Shown here: piece by piece, positions 14,701-20,188 of the stretch
How the letters are laid out: each line of letters opens with the position of its first letter
Position numbering within the stretch: the stretch's first letter is position 1
Assembly (NCBI GenBank): GCA_964396785.1
Contig: CAYNFU010000009.1
Location: 1 to 20,188 of the forward strand
Reading direction: 5' to 3'
DNA: 20,188 nucleotides
From: RBG-16-42-24 sp964396785
GTDB taxonomy: Bacteria; Patescibacteriota; Microgenomatia; UBA8517
The notes under the pieces: generated by a model
The model's input: only the letters and a program-made list of their open reading frames with translations
What the model was told of the DNA's origin: nothing
Database searches by the model: none
Program-made: the position numbers and the translations under genes

Positions 14701-15575
14701 TTAAGCGAAGCTTCCTTGCTGTCATTCACGCAATTGTTGCATTTATTGTAAAAATCACATCTTCGGTCAAAACGTTCTTGGCAAATGTCATAATTGCGAT
14801 CAGAAGAGTCCTGGTGGCTATTGTTACTAGTTTACAGAAAATCTTGGTTTCCATAGCAGCCTTTTTCATTAGGGTTTTGTTCACTACGGCGAATCTGATT
14901 ACCGCGATTGTGACTTCTCTCAAAAAGGTTGTTAGCACGATCGTAAATGCCGCCATAACACTCTTGGCAAATATCCTATCCGCTGTCACGAAGATAGTAA
15001 CCTCGCTCATGGCGGGAACATTAAAGGCCATGCTCGCTATGGTAAAAGGTTTACTAAATATTTTGAATTTCATTGCAAAACTTGCCGACTCCGCTCTGGC
15101 CCAACTTGATTTTCAGAACCCCACTATTCACAGGTCACCCCCCAACTTCCCTAAAATCGCAACATTTTTGCTGGTAGGCTTGACCTCCGCCACAGTTTTA
15201 GCAGTATTGGCGTTTAAGTTTATATCTGTCATCAAGGCAGACTCACTAGTGGTCTTAGACAAAGAAGCTGTCGATCAGACTGAAGAAATAAAGATAGGTA
15301 GTAGTAGAAATGAAGATATGGTCCTCATTAAAGTTTCCGACGGTTCAAATGTAAATGTCAGGCAAGAAGCTACAACCTCATCCAAGATTATTGCCAAAAT
15401 CAAATATACGAAAATGGTCAGCAAGGTTGGTGAAGAAGGGGACTGGACCGAGATTGCAACTGGTCCTGATCAGCTCTCGGGGATAGAGGAGTCTCTCACC
15501 GGTTGGGTAAGTAGCAAACTAATTGAAACCTCAGCCGAAGAGATAAGCCAAGTATTGGAATCACAGGAACATTGA
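11739..15575 (+). CDS. Giant membrane protein: HTH, cationic 62-residue repeats, SH3-like domain
   Basis: This 1278-residue protein begins with a MerR/excisionase-type helix-turn-helix (about 5-53: YSVKEASKILGVSTNTVYKY, then a basic wing KRHSNRGRFK). A membrane helix follows (about 93-115). A long extracytoplasmic part (about 120-580) contains helical segments, including two related copies near 242 and 318 (LLGSLSDSSDKKTIY and LVGSTSDTSTQKTLY), a beta-rich section (about 430-520) and a Pro/Glu-rich linker. A second membrane helix spans about 583-606. Residues about 666-1117 are hydrophobic and rich in Lys/Arg with almost no acidic residues, and contain 62-residue tandem repeats. A third membrane helix (about 1138-1163) precedes an SH3b-like domain (about 1194-1263, with NVNVRQEATTSSKIIAKI and a GWVSSKLIE end). 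The predicted topology puts the HTH and the cationic repeats in the cytoplasm and the SH3-like domain outside. It may tether DNA to the membrane and wall; I know no described family with this plan. Confidence 0.85.
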   Translation: MPKKFYSVKEASKILGVSTNTVYKYLDEGSLKGKRHSNRGRFKIPFSEIEPYLAGEESPGTGREIPNIGKESTSTINTIDKVQVDKRGGAKLTFFELWFGASLVGLVFIYFLWNFGQGAAGSQIRESEAKNKSSLLTDIGNATLGYSARTFSQFGSLISHVLPAQEPKNEAQRSNEIVNPLTEIVSEGDTPDLSYKTEDTERRTYELYVNAQVLSSSTQRLLGKSRILTSTELNDAINEMSQLLGSLSDSSDKKTIYAEINWLDETWDFSTIEAIRRAASQVSYILDSLQKQSLGAFTKPELSDLNNLVSETDLLQRLVGSTSDTSTQKTLYGNIKEVEILAQALDAKTQEIDKVLGSWDSYNISEKENTIKSILSESLSLNILPKVDEVILSGLLNQGSDIELKNSLLSVKGVLAANKTYLAQKAGKPVVATWLESGGNVFKILVVNPSASASQEVTIKYYLPAEIGKEPVGQIDEGLKLSFDSQRNQYYVEGSLLLGAGEIKTIGLKVNDTQQVAQKNVAVEKSLEEEPPEVLETASSVDKPSDKVVAPVAQNEKTAEPSNPPANAGQVAGVNTVNYPAQGIVVWGSIIAVLILGLVLLVIYLKSRLGRGDKKPEQAGSDDVAVTAIKETSILLPEVKLNPENIVVAASPSRASFTFPRIEFTAIRKDLGSIKTGILTILTSITAFFSKILTSIKKFFISLTTGLARFIAAIVHGVKKFFVDAVSAVRRIPVAIKTGLTAILTSIAAFFSKLLTSIKKFFILLITGLARFVASIRASFRRAFRAVVSAVRIGLVSIKTGTLTVRASITAFFSKSLSLTVKLAVSIKTAFVNFIHAIITSLQKGLRDIAGAITKFFVSIKTGLITIGVSIATFFSKLLASTIKLVVSVKTGLGNLMVFTTFSLKRGFRAVVFATKKGLVATLVSIKNLVVAIVASFKRGFLAVVFAFKTFFVNVASAIRNALISIKTGLVTVLVSIKNLVVAMAASLKRSFLAVIHAIVAFIVKITSSVKTFLANVIIAIRRVLVAIVTSLQKILVSIAAFFIRVLFTTANLITAIVTSLKKVVSTIVNAAITLLANILSAVTKIVTSLMAGTLKAMLAMVKGLLNILNFIAKLADSALAQLDFQNPTIHRSPPNFPKIATFLLVGLTSATVLAVLAFKFISVIKADSLVVLDKEAVDQTEEIKIGSSRNEDMVLIKVSDGSNVNVRQEATTSSKIIAKIKYTKMVSKVGEEGDWTEIATGPDQLSGIEESLTGWVSSKLIETSAEEISQVLESQEH
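13752..14495 (+). repeat. Four tandem 186-bp (62-residue) coding repeats
   Basis: The four in-frame units start at 13752, 13938, 14124 and 14310, each exactly 186 bp. Each protein unit opens (G/V)-(S/A)-I-K-T-G, has an A-x-F-F-S-K or similar near position 15-20, and holds a basic-hydrophobic motif of the S-(F/L)-(K/R/Q)-(R/K)-(G/A)-(F/L) type near position 46-51 (except unit 1, VHGVKKFF). Units 1 and 2 are also very similar in DNA, suggesting recent duplication. Shorter, degenerate copies continue to about 15090, with SFKRGF, SLKRSF, SLQKIL and SLKKVV spaced irregularly (33, 51, 44 and 29 residues). Confidence 0.85.
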
Positions 15576-15608
15576 AAGGTAAGCGGAGAGTATGTCATGA
15601 GTAAATTA

Positions 15609-15761
15609 CTACTTTGATTCTTTGGAGCTAAAAGCTTTCTTGAATTCTTTGAACGCCTCTCCTAATCCCTTTGCCATTTCAGGGAGTTTTTTCCCACCAA
15701 AGAGGATAAGTACAATTACGGCTATTACTAGTATTTCTGTTGATCCTATATTAGCTAGCAT
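15609..15761 (-). CDS. TatA-family protein (short, TatA-type), last gene of the Tat operon
   Basis: This 50-residue protein has the TatA plan: NIGSTE, one membrane helix (about residues 10-21), the hinge FGGKKLPE (21-28) and an amphipathic basic helix (GLGEAFKEFKKAF). TatA multimers form the pore-like element that lets folded proteins cross with TatC. The start is supported by GGGGGTG 7 nt upstream. The gene begins 16 nt after the tatC stop, and its own stop lies 33 nt from the end of the convergent giant HTH gene. It most resembles the copies at 16509-16661 and 17038-17184. Confidence 0.9.
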   Translation of the reverse strand: MLANIGSTEILVIAVIVLILFGGKKLPEMAKGLGEAFKEFKKAFSSKESK

Positions 15762-15768
15762 CTAAGCA

Positions 15769-15775
15769 CACCCCC
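15769..15775 (-). promoter_or_regulatory. GGGGGTG ribosome binding site of the last tatA
   Basis: GGGGGTG lies 7 nt before the ATG at 15761. It matches the extended anti-Shine-Dalgarno partner GGAGGTG with one G-U pair and sets the start of this 50-residue gene. Confidence 0.65.
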
Positions 15776-15777
15776 AT

Positions 15778-16509
15778 TCAAAACAAATGTGTTTTGAGAA
15801 ATATCCGATTTAATATTAGCGTAAGTTCAAACAAGATTACAAGAGGTGCAAACAAAATGATATCGGAAATAAGGTCTGGAGGGGGGAGAAGTAACACAAA
15901 TATAACGGCAATAAGGTAGGCATATATCCTTTGCCTTTCAAAAAACGAGTGCTTTATCAATTTAAGCAACATAAGTACTGTCATAACAATAGGAAAAAGG
16001 AAGGCTATTCCCATCAGAAGGCCAGTCATGAGAACTTTTGACAGAAAATTCTCGACATCCAGCATGTTGCCAATTTGCAAAGAAAGAGATGTTTGATAAA
16101 AAATCTGCATCAAAAGTTTCATTACGATCACCCCATAGACGAACCCGGCGCCGAGAAGTAATAGGGCCAAGGGAAGGATGTTTACGATGATACGAAATTC
16201 CTTTGCCTGTAGCGCCGGTTTAAGAAAACTTATTAGCTGAAAAATTAATATCGGGACAACTACAGCCACCCCGACGATTAAGCCGGAATTTAAAGCCAAA
16301 GTGAAGAATTGGAAGGGGGTAGTAAATACGATGTTAACTCCCTCGAGGCTAAAGAAATCAAGGATTAAAGTAAGAATTTTTTGATACAAAATAAAGCCTA
16401 CAATCGAAGCCACCACAAAGAGCGATCCTACGAATAAAAACCTTTTTCTAATTTCCAATAAATAGGGGTAGTATTTACCTGATATTTTGTAAGCTGGGGG
16501 AGTCGCCAT
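15778..16509 (-). CDS. tatC: Sec-independent translocase subunit TatC
   Basis: This 243-residue protein with six predicted membrane helices is the usual TatC size and plan. The N-terminal cytoplasmic stretch has YLLEIRKRF (about 16-24), matching the HLxELRxR signal-recognition motif with Glu19 and Arg21. The first periplasmic loop holds FTTPFQFF, where many TatC proteins have P-x-E-x-F; here the Glu is Gln. The late loop PPPDLISD (about 208-215) and the following ILFELTLIL fit the conserved PPD and FE motifs. TatC recognises the twin-arginine signal and recruits TatA. Its ATG overlaps the stop of the preceding tatA by one base (TAATG), so the two are translationally coupled. AAGGAAG provides the ribosome binding site. 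Confidence 0.95.
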   Translation of the reverse strand: MATPPAYKISGKYYPYLLEIRKRFLFVGSLFVVASIVGFILYQKILTLILDFFSLEGVNIVFTTPFQFFTLALNSGLIVGVAVVVPILIFQLISFLKPALQAKEFRIIVNILPLALLLLGAGFVYGVIVMKLLMQIFYQTSLSLQIGNMLDVENFLSKVLMTGLLMGIAFLFPIVMTVLMLLKLIKHSFFERQRIYAYLIAVIFVLLLPPPDLISDIILFAPLVILFELTLILNRIFLKTHLF

Positions 16510-16661
16510 TATTCTTCCTTCGCGCCTTTTTTAAACTCATTAACTGCCTGTCCAATACCCCTTATAAATTCCGGGATTTTCTTTCCGCCAAAAAGAAGAA
16601 GCACGATTAAAGCTATAATGACAAGCTCCGTAGTTCCAATATTGGCTAGATTGGCTAGCAT
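16509..16661 (-). CDS. TatA-family protein (TatA-type), directly before tatC
   Basis: This 50-residue protein has NIGTTE, a membrane helix (about 12-24), the hinge FGGKKIPE (24-31) and an amphipathic helix GIGQAVNEFKKGAKEE. It is a canonical short TatA. GGGGGTG 7 nt upstream supports the ATG. The start overlaps the previous gene's stop (TAATG) and its stop overlaps the tatC start, so this is a tightly coupled pair and the most likely main TatA partner of TatC. Confidence 0.92.
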   Translation of the reverse strand: MLANLANIGTTELVIIALIVLLLFGGKKIPEFIRGIGQAVNEFKKGAKEE

Positions 16662-16858
16662 TAATTATCACCCCCTGACGAATCGTTTTTTGCATCTTCG
16701 GGATTTCCTAATTCTTCTTTGATCTTGGTAAGTTCTTTCTTGGACTGGCGTAAACCCTGGGCAAACTCACTTAACTTGTTGCCACCGAAAAACAGAAGTA
16801 CCAATACGGCAATTATAATCAGCTCCGCTGAACCTATATTACGTAATACACCAAACAT
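16661..16858 (-). CDS. TatA/B-family protein, longer TatB-like variant
   Basis: This 65-residue protein has NIGSAE, a membrane helix (about 12-23), a modified hinge FGGNKLSEF and a longer charged helix with RQSKKELTKIKEELG, then an acidic, Gly-rich tail. The longer helix with K/E heptad-like pattern and the altered hinge resemble TatB more than the other copies do. No Shine-Dalgarno precedes its ATG. Its stop overlaps the next start (TAATG). TatB helps TatC bind signal peptides in proteobacteria; assigning that role here is inference. Confidence 0.85.
   Translation of the reverse strand: MFGVLRNIGSAELIIIAVLVLLFFGGNKLSEFAQGLRQSKKELTKIKEELGNPEDAKNDSSGGDN
16669..16675 (-). promoter_or_regulatory. 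GGGGGTG ribosome binding site of the tatA before tatC
   Basis: GGGGGTG lies 7 nt before the ATG at 16661 and continues as GAT, matching most of the extended Shine-Dalgarno sequence. It lies inside the end of the preceding coding region. Confidence 0.65.
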
Positions 16859-16866
16859 ATTTATTT

Positions 16867-17025
16867 CTAAGCGTCCTTACCTTGTTCTAGTTCTTTCTGT
16901 ATTTGTTTAATCTCTTTGGTACTTTCCCCTAAACGCCGGGCAAACTCTTTAAGCTTTTTATCGCCAAAAAAATATATCAAGATGATAGCTATAATTATTA
17001 TTTCAGGAGTACCCAGATTGGACAT
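16867..17025 (-). CDS. TatA/B-family protein, divergent TatB-like variant
   Basis: This 52-residue protein has NLGTPE, a membrane helix (about 9-20), a changed hinge FFGDKKLKEF in place of FGGKKLPE, and a charged helix GESTKEIKQIQKELEQG. The Gly-to-Asp and Pro-to-Lys changes and the K/E-rich helix set it apart from the TatA-type copies and place it with the gene at 16661-16858. Its ribosome binding site is weak (AAGG only 4 nt from the ATG). It lies 12 nt after one family member and 8 nt before the next. Confidence 0.85.
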   Translation of the reverse strand: MSNLGTPEIIIIAIILIYFFGDKKLKEFARRLGESTKEIKQIQKELEQGKDA

Positions 17026-17037
17026 AATCCTTAATCT

Positions 17038-17184
17038 TTATTGTTCGTCCTTTGACGCATTGCGGAACTCTTTGAATGCTTGCCCGATGCCTTTCATAAA
17101 TTCAGGAATCTTTTTACTCCCAAACAGAAGCACAATAACTAATCCAACAATGATTAGCTCCGGAGTACCTATATTTTTTAACAT
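17038..17184 (-). CDS. TatA-family protein (TatA-type), first gene of the Tat operon
   Basis: This 48-residue protein has NIGTPE, a membrane helix (about 9-20), the hinge FGSKKIPEF (21-29) and an amphipathic helix KGIGQAFKEFRN. It is TatA-type, closest in pattern to the copies at 16509 and 15609. GGGGGTG 8 nt upstream supports the start. It is the first gene after a good candidate promoter at 17205-17233. Confidence 0.9.
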   Translation of the reverse strand: MLKNIGTPELIIVGLVIVLLFGSKKIPEFMKGIGQAFKEFRNASKDEQ

Positions 17185-17192
17185 CTTGTTAC

Positions 17193-17199
17193 CACCCCC
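17193..17199 (-). promoter_or_regulatory. GGGGGTG ribosome binding site of the first tatA
   Basis: GGGGGTG lies 8 nt before the ATG at 17184. It begins only about 5 nt downstream of the -10 box of the operon promoter, so it would lie at the very 5' end of that mRNA; read-through transcripts from upstream genes would contain it fully. Confidence 0.6.
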
Positions 17200-17204
17200 T
17201 GTTT

Positions 17205-17233
17205 ATCATAATTAACAACATTTGGTCTTGCAA
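17205..17233 (-). promoter_or_regulatory. Candidate promoter of the Tat operon
   Basis: On the - strand TTGCAA (17233-17228) and TATGAT (17210-17205) are separated by exactly 17 nt and match the sigma-70 consensus at 4 and 5 of 6 positions. Transcription would start near 17200, giving a leader of only about 16 nt before the first tatA. The promoter lies just after the stop of the 55-residue gene, so the Tat genes can be expressed apart from the giant repeat protein. Confidence 0.6.
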
Positions 17234-17236
17234 GTA

Positions 17237-17404
17237 TCATTTGTACATTCGTCCTTTGATTCGGATTGCAGCCTTCCCGTCTACAATTATTACCCGTGGG
17301 GCATGCTTATTGGGGTCAAAGTTGATAAATTTCGAAACAACAGAGTACTTTAAGCTCTTGCTGACCACCTTTGAATCTCCCGTTTTGTTTGTTGAGTTAG
17401 TCAT
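17237..17404 (-). CDS. Small protein related to the C-terminal domain of the giant Ser-X protein
   Basis: This 55-residue protein runs from ATG 17404 to TGA 17239-17237. After a polar Asn/Thr/Lys start, residues 13-55 align with the last residues of the upstream giant protein. The shared features are an F-I-(N/D)-F-D-P core, then P-R-(V/I)-(I/V), a G, A-I-(R/K)-(I/L)-K-G-R-(M/I)-Y. The gene overlaps the end of the giant gene by 8 nt (ATGACTAA), so it is probably translated by coupling. It has no signal peptide or membrane helix. It is likely a small beta-rich domain, perhaps a partner, cap or competitor of the giant's C-terminus. I do not recognise the family. Confidence 0.75.
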   Translation of the reverse strand: MTNSTNKTGDSKVVSKSLKYSVVSKFINFDPNKHAPRVIIVDGKAAIRIKGRMYK

Positions 17405-20188
17405 TAATTTTGGTGTAAATGCGACCTTTTAGTTTGATTGCAGGATGCCCGTTAACGAATACTATACGTGGTCCGGCGTTTTTCGGATCAAAATCGATAA
17501 AAGTGACGACGACGCCGTATTCAGAATTCTTTCTAATCACTTTTACTCCGCCAGGCATACCAATCTCGTAACTTACGGTTTTGGTTATAGATTTGGTTTG
17601 GGTAGGCGAAATCGACGGGCTGGCACTTGCCCCGGCTGATGGTGATGCTGACGGTGAGACGGACGCAGAACCACTTGCCGCGCCTGCGGAGGGAGAGGCC
17701 GACGGGGAAAAACTTGCCGATGGGGACAAACTGGCACTGGGAGAAGGAGATAAGCTGGCCGAGGGTGACAAACTGGCACTGGGAGAAGGAGAGAAAGAGG
17801 CCGATGGTGAGAGTGAAGCGCTTGCACTTGCAGATGCGCTAAATGAGGCACTTGGTGAAAGTGAAGCCGATGGCGAGAGCGATCTACTAGCGCTGACAGA
17901 AGGACTTAATGAGGCACTTGGTGAGAGCGATGCTGAAGGTGAGAGTGAGGCACTGGCGCTACCGCTGGGTGAGACAGATGCAGAAGGTGAGAGCGATCTA
18001 CTGGCCGAAGCGCTTGGGGATACTGATCTGCTGGCGCTGGCGCTGGGAGACAGTGATCTAGAAGCGGAGGCACTAGGCGAGACAGACGCCGATGGCGAGA
18101 CTGACCTACTTGCCGAAGCGCTTGGGGACAAGGACCTACTTGCCGAAGCGCTTGGGGACACTGATCTACTGGCGCTGGCGCTGGGAGATAGAGATCTAGA
18201 CGGCGACAATGACCTACTGGCACTGGCACTCGGTGAGAGTGAAGCGGAGGGGGAAAGAGAGGCACTCGCACTTGCTGACATACTTAGTGAGGCACTAGCC
18301 GAAGCACTCGGAGACAGTGAGGCAGAAGGCGAGAATGATCTACTGGCTGAGGCACTGGGAGAAAAAGAAGCAGAGACACTTGCAGATGGAGATAAAGAAG
18401 CCGAAGGACTCAAAGAAGCCGAAGCGCTGGCAGATGGACTTATGCTGGCACTTATTGACGCACTGGGTGAAAGCGAAGAAGATGGACTTAAACTTCGAGA
18501 TGCGGATGCCGAAGGCGAAAGACTTTTGGAAGCACTTGCACTTGGACTTAAAGATGCCGAAGGTGAAAGAGATCTTGAAGCCGATGCACTAGGCGAAACA
18601 CTCGCACTTACTGACGCACTGGGTGAGAGTGAAGCCGATGGACTTAAACTTCGAGATGCAGAAGCCGAGGGGGATAAGGAAGCAGAAACGGAGGCGCTTG
18701 GCGAGAGTGATGCGGAAGGACTCAAAGACCTACTGGCAGAAGCAGATGGCGATACGGAAGCACTAGGTGATATTGATGCGGATGGGCTGATACTTGCAGA
18801 AGGGGAACCGGCAGAAGGAGAAGCAGACGGGCTTAAAGAAGCCGAAGCGCTGGCAGACGGACTTAAACTTGCACTGGCCGATGCACTGGGTGAAAGAGAA
18901 GCAGACGGACTTAAGGATGCCGAAGGTGAAAGCGATGCTGAAGCGCTTGCTGATGGGCTCAATGATGCACTGGCAGAAGCAGAAGGGGATACCGAAGCGC
19001 TGGGAGACAGCGAGGCGCTTGGAGATAATGATGCACTAGCCGATGCCGATGGAGACAGGGATGCAGAAACGGATGCGCTGGGAGACAGCGAGGCCGAAGG
19101 CGACAATGATCTACTGGCACTGGCACTCGGAGACAGAGAAGCCGAAGCCGATGCCGAAGGACTAAGTGATGCAGAAGGAGACAAACTTGCTGACGCAGAT
19201 GCGGATGGGCTTAGGGAGGCTGATACTGATGCGCTGGGCGATAATGAGGCAGAGGGAGAAAGAGAGGCACTGGCGCTGGCAGACGGACTTATACTAGCAC
19301 TTGCTGATGCACTGGGAGATAAAGAAGCAGATGGACTCAAAGAAGCCGACGCTGACGCCGAAGGACTAAGCGAGGCGGAAGCGGAAGCGCTTGGAGAAAG
19401 CGAGGCTGATGGACTCAAACTGGCTGAGGCAGAAGCTGATGGACTAAGAGATGCCGACGCAGAGGCGCTAGGGCTTAGTGAAGCGGAAGGAGAAAGACTG
19501 GCAGATGGGGATAGCGATGCCGATGTACTCGCCGAAGGTGAAAGAGATCTTGAAGCAGAGGCACTTGGTGAAAGCGATGCAGATGGTGAAAGCGAAGCGC
19601 TTGCACTTGCCGATGGAGACAAAGACCTACTGGCAGAAGCACTGGGAGAGAGTGAGGCAGATGGTGACAAGGATGCAGAAGCTGATGCACTTGGAGATAT
19701 TGATGCGGAAGCCGATGCCGAAGGACTTAATGAAGCGGACGGCGAAAGGGAAGCGCTTGCGGAAGCCGAAGGAGACAGTGAGGCAGAAGTACTGGCACTG
19801 GGAGAAAGAGAAGCAGAAGGACTCAAAGATGCCGAAGCGCTGGCAGATGGACTTATGCTGGCACTTGCTGATGCGCTTGGTGAGAGTGAAGCAGATGGAC
19901 TTAAACTTCGAGAGGCAGAAGCCGAAGGTGACAAGGAGGCAGATACCGACGCACTTGGTGAAAGAGAAGCGCTTGGAGAAAGTGATGCCGAAGGAGACAA
20001 ACTTGCACTAGCCGATGCAGACGGACTTACAGAGGCCGAAGCACTAGCCGATGGGGATAAAGACGCCGAAGGAGATAAACTGGCACTTGGACTAAGAGAT
20101 CTTGACGCTGATGCCGAAGGTGAAAGAGATCTTGAAGCTGATGCCGAAGCTGATCTTGAAGCTGATGCTGAAGGACTTAAACTTGCCG
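17397..20188 (-). CDS. Giant Ser-X dipeptide-repeat surface protein (3' part, open at window edge)
   Basis: The frame is open from the right edge of the window to TAA at 17399-17397, about 930 codons, so the N-terminus lies outside. A TTG at 20000 is in frame but is inside the repeat and is not a credible start. About 860 residues alternate Ser with another residue (Ala, Leu, Pro, less often Val, Ile, Arg, Phe, Thr), in units such as SLSPSAS and SASRSLSPSAS. There are no acidic residues, only scattered Arg, one Lys and a few Phe. A Gly/Ala-rich transition (SPSAGAASGSASVSPSAS) and SPTQTKSITKT lead to a C-terminal domain of about 57 residues (YEIGMPGGVKVIR ... KGRIYTKIND). Such Ser-rich stalks usually lie outside the cell and may be glycosylated. 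The non-repetitive C-terminus is related to the adjacent 55-residue protein. Export route and role cannot be seen from this part. Confidence 0.85.
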   Translation of the reverse strand, partial: ASLSPSASASRSASASASRSLSPSASASRSLSPSASLSPSASLSPSASASASVSPSASASASLSPSASLSPSASLSPSASVSASLSPSASASRSLSPSASLSPSASASASISPSASASASLSPSASLSPSASTSASLSPSASASASLSPSASLSPSASASASISPSASASASLSPSASLSPSASASRSLSPSASASASLSPSASLSPSASASRSLSPSASTSASLSPSASLSPSASLSPSASASASLSPSASASASLSPSASLSPSASASASLSPSASASASLSPSASLSPSASASASISPSASASASLSPSASLSPSASVSASLSPSASASASLSPSASLSPSASASASLSPSASASRSLSPSASLSPSASVSASLSPSASASASLSPSASLSPSASVSPSASASASLSPSASASASLSPSASLSPSASLSPSASASASLSPSASASASLSPSASPSAGSPSASISPSASISPSASVSPSASASRSLSPSASLSPSASVSASLSPSASASRSLSPSASLSPSASVSASVSPSASASRSLSPSASLSPSASASKSLSPSASASRSLSPSSSLSPSASISASISPSASASASLSPSASLSPSASVSASFSPSASASRSFSPSASLSPSASASASLSMSASASASLSPSASLSPSASASRSLSPSRSLSPSASASRSVSPSASASRSLSPSASASRSVSPSASVSPSASASRSLSPSASASRSVSPSASASRSLSPSASVSPSGSASASLSPSASLSPSASLSPSVSASRSLSPSASLSPSASFSASASASASLSPSASFSPSPSASLSPSASLSPSPSASLSPSASFSPSASPSAGAASGSASVSPSASPSAGASASPSISPTQTKSITKTVSYEIGMPGGVKVIRKNSEYGVVVTFIDFDPKNAGPRIVFVNGHPAIKLKGRIYTKIND
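17605..20188 (-). repeat. Degenerate 6-nt/18-nt coding repeat array
   Basis: A Ser codon falls at every second codon (6-nt period), with a frequent 18-nt unit encoding S-L-S-P-S-A. Both Ser codon families (TCN and AGY) are mixed throughout, so adjacent copies differ in DNA although the protein pattern is kept. The array reaches the right window edge. Base composition is more GC-rich than the neighbouring tat genes. Confidence 0.85.

Noticed and set aside
13883..15073. Two long - strand open frames opposite the cationic repeat region
   Set aside because: They are antisense to a confident repeat-bearing gene; their own repetitiveness mirrors the 62-residue units and they show no domain or ribosome binding site.
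15573..17239. Alternative genetic code with UGA as Gly
   Set aside because: UGA ends the giant HTH gene (15573-15575) and the 55-residue gene (17237-17239) at sensible places, and no long gene has in-frame UGA.
16719..17432. + strand open frames across the tat genes
   Set aside because: They are opposite well-recognised TatA-family genes and have no matching features.
18317..20011. + strand open frames with Lys/Met/Glu-rich repeats
   Set aside because: They are shadow translations of the Ser-X array. They are fragmentary, while the - strand frame is open across the whole array and ends in a conserved-looking domain.
17605..20188. CRISPR-like or satellite repeat array
   Set aside because: The repeats are contiguous, of 6 or 18 nt with no unique spacers, and stay in one reading frame throughout.

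Overview
The window looks like chromosomal DNA of a small-genome bacterium, most likely of the Candidate Phyla Radiation (Patescibacteria), possibly the Microgenomates side. This is an inference. The supporting points are short intergenic gaps, weak or absent Shine-Dalgarno sites before many genes, lineage-restricted giant surface and membrane proteins, a minimal Tat locus, and roughly 40% G+C over most genes by eye. TGA ends two of the genes, so the standard bacterial code applies and UGA-recoding Gracilibacteria/SR1 are unlikely.

Layout. (1) Positions 1-1790 are a GC-rich island. It carries one secreted or membrane-anchored protein built of three Cys-paired modules (304-1530), a possible 52-codon ORF (1560-1718) and a candidate intrinsic terminator (1744-1764). 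(2) A 24-bp RNA hairpin (1796-1847) precedes a + strand envelope-polysaccharide cluster: a Tat-type lipoprotein with a predicted right-handed beta-helix (1864-3195), an FkbM methyltransferase fused to a GT2 glycosyltransferase (3179-5011), and a 1234-residue multi-pass YfhO/GT-C-like protein (5038-8742). (3) Next come transcription terminator rho (8812-10146) and a membrane-anchored LysM-LysM-M23 peptidoglycan hydrolase (10206-11312) with a near-leaderless promoter. (4) A tRNA-Ala(CGC) lies at 11400-11470. (5) A 1278-residue protein (11739-15575) has an N-terminal helix-turn-helix, three membrane segments, a long cationic hydrophobic repeat region with four tandem units of exactly 62 residues, and a C-terminal SH3-like domain. 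(6) On the - strand and convergent with it, a Tat operon (17184 down to 15609) contains five TatA/B-like genes and one tatC. (7) Upstream of the Tat operon on the same strand is the 3' part of a giant Ser-X repeat protein (17397-20188, open at the window edge). It is followed with an 8-nt overlap by a 55-residue protein (17237-17404) that repeats the giant's C-terminal domain.

How the parts may work together. Much of the window concerns building or exporting the cell envelope: a Tat translocase, a likely Tat substrate, sugar transfer and methylation, wall remodelling, a giant stalk-like surface protein, and a membrane protein that could link DNA to the membrane. The most unusual items are the five-paralog Tat operon with two kinds of ribosome binding site, the giant Ser-X protein with its free-standing C-terminal domain, and the HTH/polycation membrane protein. 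All functional links between loci are inferred from gene order.
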